Shown: piece after piece, positions 16,701-17,270 of the stretch
Position numbering within the stretch: the stretch's first letter is position 1
Layout: each line of letters starts with the position of its first letter
Origin: an uncultured Prevotella sp.
GTDB taxonomy: Bacteria; Bacteroidota; Bacteroidia; Bacteroidales; Bacteroidaceae
Reading direction: 5' to 3'
Length of the DNA: 17,270 nt
NCBI GenBank assembly: GCA_934183355.1
Contig: CAKPST010000048.1
Span: forward strand, 1-17,270
The notes under the pieces: model-generated
The model's database searches: none
Told to the model about the DNA's origin: nothing
Seen by the model: only the letters and a program-made list of their open reading frames with translations
Position numbers and translations under genes: made by a program

Positions 16701-17270
16701 GTCAAACACGGCATAACCCTTATATATAAGGCTGGCATAGTTAACCTCTTGAGTGGCATTTGCGTCGCTGAAGTATTTGTGGCATACATCACACTGCCAG
16801 TGTTCCTTAACTCCATCTTTAGCCTCATGGTGAGTGAGTGTATGCTTCTTTAGTTCATCATTCAAATATTCCTTCACAATAAAATGACAGATAGAGCATT
16901 CTTTTGTGGTATAGCCGTGCTCTGTGCAAGTAGTTTCAACGGTATTGATTACTGCGCCAAGGGCAGACGAGCCATTGGCATTCTTGTGAGAACAGGTATT
17001 GAGCTTGAGTTCAAACTCGCCCACCTGCAATGTGCTTCCACTATGAATAGCCGAGATTTCCCATTTAAAATATTTATAAGAGGTCGAACCTTTGCAGGGG
17101 AAGTCATACGAAGCATAGTTCACATCCTTGAGCTTCGTGTCGTTGCTTACCTGATCGATGAGCGTCCAAGCGCCATTTTGGCCTTCGTTGTTGCCATAGA
17201 GCTTCCATGACTTCGGATTGCGGCCTCCACATCCAGAATTTGCATTGTCATTACCCGTAGTGATGGTGTA
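13731..17270 (-). CDS. BspA-like leucine-rich-repeat surface protein, N-terminally cut by the window
   Basis: The frame is open from the stop at 13731 to the window edge (1,179 residues); the true start and signal peptide lie outside. The GTG at 17123 is internal, since sequence before it (NPKSWKLYG, WTLID) matches a discoidin/F5-8-type carbohydrate-binding domain running to about residue 90. Next is a cysteine-rich part with CxxC pairs (C125/C128, C160/C163). Three homologous modules follow, from residues 186, 362 and 541, each with a 'GTLTF...AYDLN' strand, KTVVFDASFA-like strand, GIEYLNTE and DUF285/BspA-type repeats of 26 residues (LTSLDLSNFNTAKVTDM.YMF..C). Modules 1 and 2 have one full LTSL repeat; module 3 has nine. 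Then come a beta-rich domain (WGTLCVPFA, PAGTPVLFKMN, MRAYIKV) and a tail (YYDISGRRTNGLQKGLNIV...) like those of Prevotella T9SS-type cargo. BspA relatives bind host matrix proteins or other bacteria; the ligand here is unknown. Confidence 0.85.
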   Translation of the reverse strand, partial: YTITTGNDNANSGCGGRNPKSWKLYGNNEGQNGAWTLIDQVSNDTKLKDVNYASYDFPCKGSTSYKYFKWEISAIHSGSTLQVGEFELKLNTCSHKNANGSSALGAVINTVETTCTEHGYTTKECSICHFIVKEYLNDELKKHTLTHHEAKDGVKEHWQCDVCHKYFSDANATQEVNYASLIYKGYAVFDEGTGTLTFKYGTSKPEEAYDLNVKEWEYPGWKSQTKNIQKVVFDASFANARPTICDYWFYDCGKLTDIEGIEYLNTEKVTSMESMFRLCDALTSLDLTNFNTTNVTSMHLMFDGCFALTTIYASDKFVTTNVTSSSNMFWGCKKLKGYDVNKVDHYYAHCGTDGYFTPGCAYAEFDNASGTLTFRYKGVKPAGAYDLNEGTFDPEWLAQKEKIKTVVFDASFASARPTSCYYWFGKCSNLTTIEGIEYLNTENVTNMCYMFGSSALTSLDLTKFNTEKVEDMKYMFYRCSALTTIFASDKFVTSKVRFGYDMFTGCNNLIGAIKYDGNKKDHTYANYETGYFTPEGGFPGYAKFDEGTGTLTFTSGPSKPEGAYDLNVGIYYPWWWYGQRGKIKTVVFDASFANARPKSCYGWFSGCSNLTDIKGIEYLNTEKVTNMQEMFNACSKLTSLNLTSFNTAEVTNMSYMFKSCKALTSLNLSNFNTEKVTDMQGMFWECSDLTSLNLTSLNTENVTDMTGMFKDCTDLTSLDLSNFNTAKVTKMNQMFFQCYALTSLDLSSFNTAEVTKMDNMFKSCNDLISLDLSNFNTAKVTDMTYMFYGCNKLTSLDLTSFNTAEVTNMSNMFRLCFALTSLDLSNFNTAKVENMGWMFKSCFALTSLDLSSFNTAKVENMTEMFYNSYALTTIYVSDKFVTGQVTNGSSMFNGCNNLKGAIEYDESNSKIDRTYANYKTGYFTKLVGKNGDEKIGATGETLTAESLALDDDKDFVAYETFKAKNASYSRTIKTGTTWGTLCVPFAIDLSKETECKFYSLTGIDNTNDCITLESYEEGAEIPAGTPVLFKMNEGEQLNLSAQNADIVTKPIAGTDANVYLVGSFTKIGGNGNQGLADNDYIISKNKFWRVADLTANKGINGVGVNPMRAYIKVANPAYAGAAMLSIGIGDSTTAIDNLNAISNDANAEYYDISGRRTNGLQKGLNIVKRGGKTYKIMIK
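14661..15362 (-). repeat. Nine tandem 78-bp (26-residue) leucine-rich repeats
   Basis: Nine direct repeats of exactly 78 bp, each coding for a unit that starts L-T/I-S-L-D/N-L and contains FNT or LNT (position 9-11), V14, M17, M20-F21 and usually Cys24. They start at 15362 and end at 14661 (minus strand). Neighbouring units are close to identical over the LTSLDLSxFNTA part at DNA level, which would let copy number change by slippage or recombination. Confidence 0.85.
14661..16715 (-). repeat. Three long homologous modules of the surface protein
   Basis: The module start YAxFDxxxGTLTF occurs at 16715, 16187 and 15650. The first two modules are 528 and 537 bp long. The third is longer because of the nine-unit repeat array. 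Each module repeats the same order: GTLTF strand, AYDLN, VVFDASFA, GIEYLNTE, LTSL repeat(s), LTTI.(A/V)SDKFVT cap, then a Y-rich link and GYFT. This reflects duplication inside the gene. Confidence 0.8.

Noticed and set aside
14145..16853. Several plus-strand open frames with repeated LLRSSEVRAK or VEVAEVERGE-like peptides
   Set aside because: These are mirror images of the 78-bp leucine-rich repeats and the long modules of the minus-strand surface protein.
17121..17123. GTG as the start of the BspA-like protein
   Set aside because: The frame stays open to the window edge and the upstream codons encode sequence that continues the discoidin-like domain, so the gene is truncated by the window.

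Overview
The window looks like the chromosome of a member of the Bacteroidales, most likely Prevotellaceae. The evidence is the Bacteroidetes-type promoter boxes (TTTG and TAnnTTTG), starts without clear Shine-Dalgarno sequences, a PorZ-like component of the type IX secretion system (T9SS), a GH92 mannosidase, BspA-type leucine-rich-repeat surface protein, and AAA-ATPase/PD-(D/E)XK proteins of the kind scattered through these genomes. The genus is inferred from protein resemblance only.

Layout. Positions 1-74 (minus) hold the first codons of a class II fructose-bisphosphate aldolase, with a well-formed promoter at 144-174. Positions 344-2459 (plus) hold two glycosyltransferases, a GT8 and a GT-B enzyme. 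They converge, with only 8 bp between stops, on a minus-strand operon. Read in transcription order (7906 down to 2468) this operon is porZ, a phosphoethanolamine-transferase-like membrane enzyme, a GT2 and a GT4, with gaps of 18 and 4 bp and then an ATGA overlap. Together the two blocks look like a surface glycolipid or LPS assembly locus linked to type IX secretion. PorZ belongs to the machinery that joins T9SS cargo to an anionic LPS, so co-transcription with envelope-glycan genes makes biological sense.

Divergent from porZ is a secreted GH92 alpha-mannosidase (8048-10333), followed by a strong hairpin. Then come two unrelated ATPase/nuclease-like genes (10407-11969 and 12159-13430). Each is followed by a near-identical hairpin, and the second gene also has three 23-bp tandem repeats just upstream of its predicted promoter.

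The right end (13731-17270, minus) is a very large BspA-like surface protein, cut off at its N-terminus by the window edge. It has three homologous modules, the last expanded to nine tandem 26-residue repeats, and a short C-terminal tail typical of Prevotella secreted proteins. A previously easy-to-miss 48-codon gene (13552-13698) lies just downstream of it on the same strand.

No rRNA, tRNA, insertion sequence or CRISPR array was seen. The strongest candidates for something undescribed are the porZ-glycan operon, the small peptide gene paired with the BspA-like protein, and the repeat/hairpin architecture bracketing the second ATPase gene.
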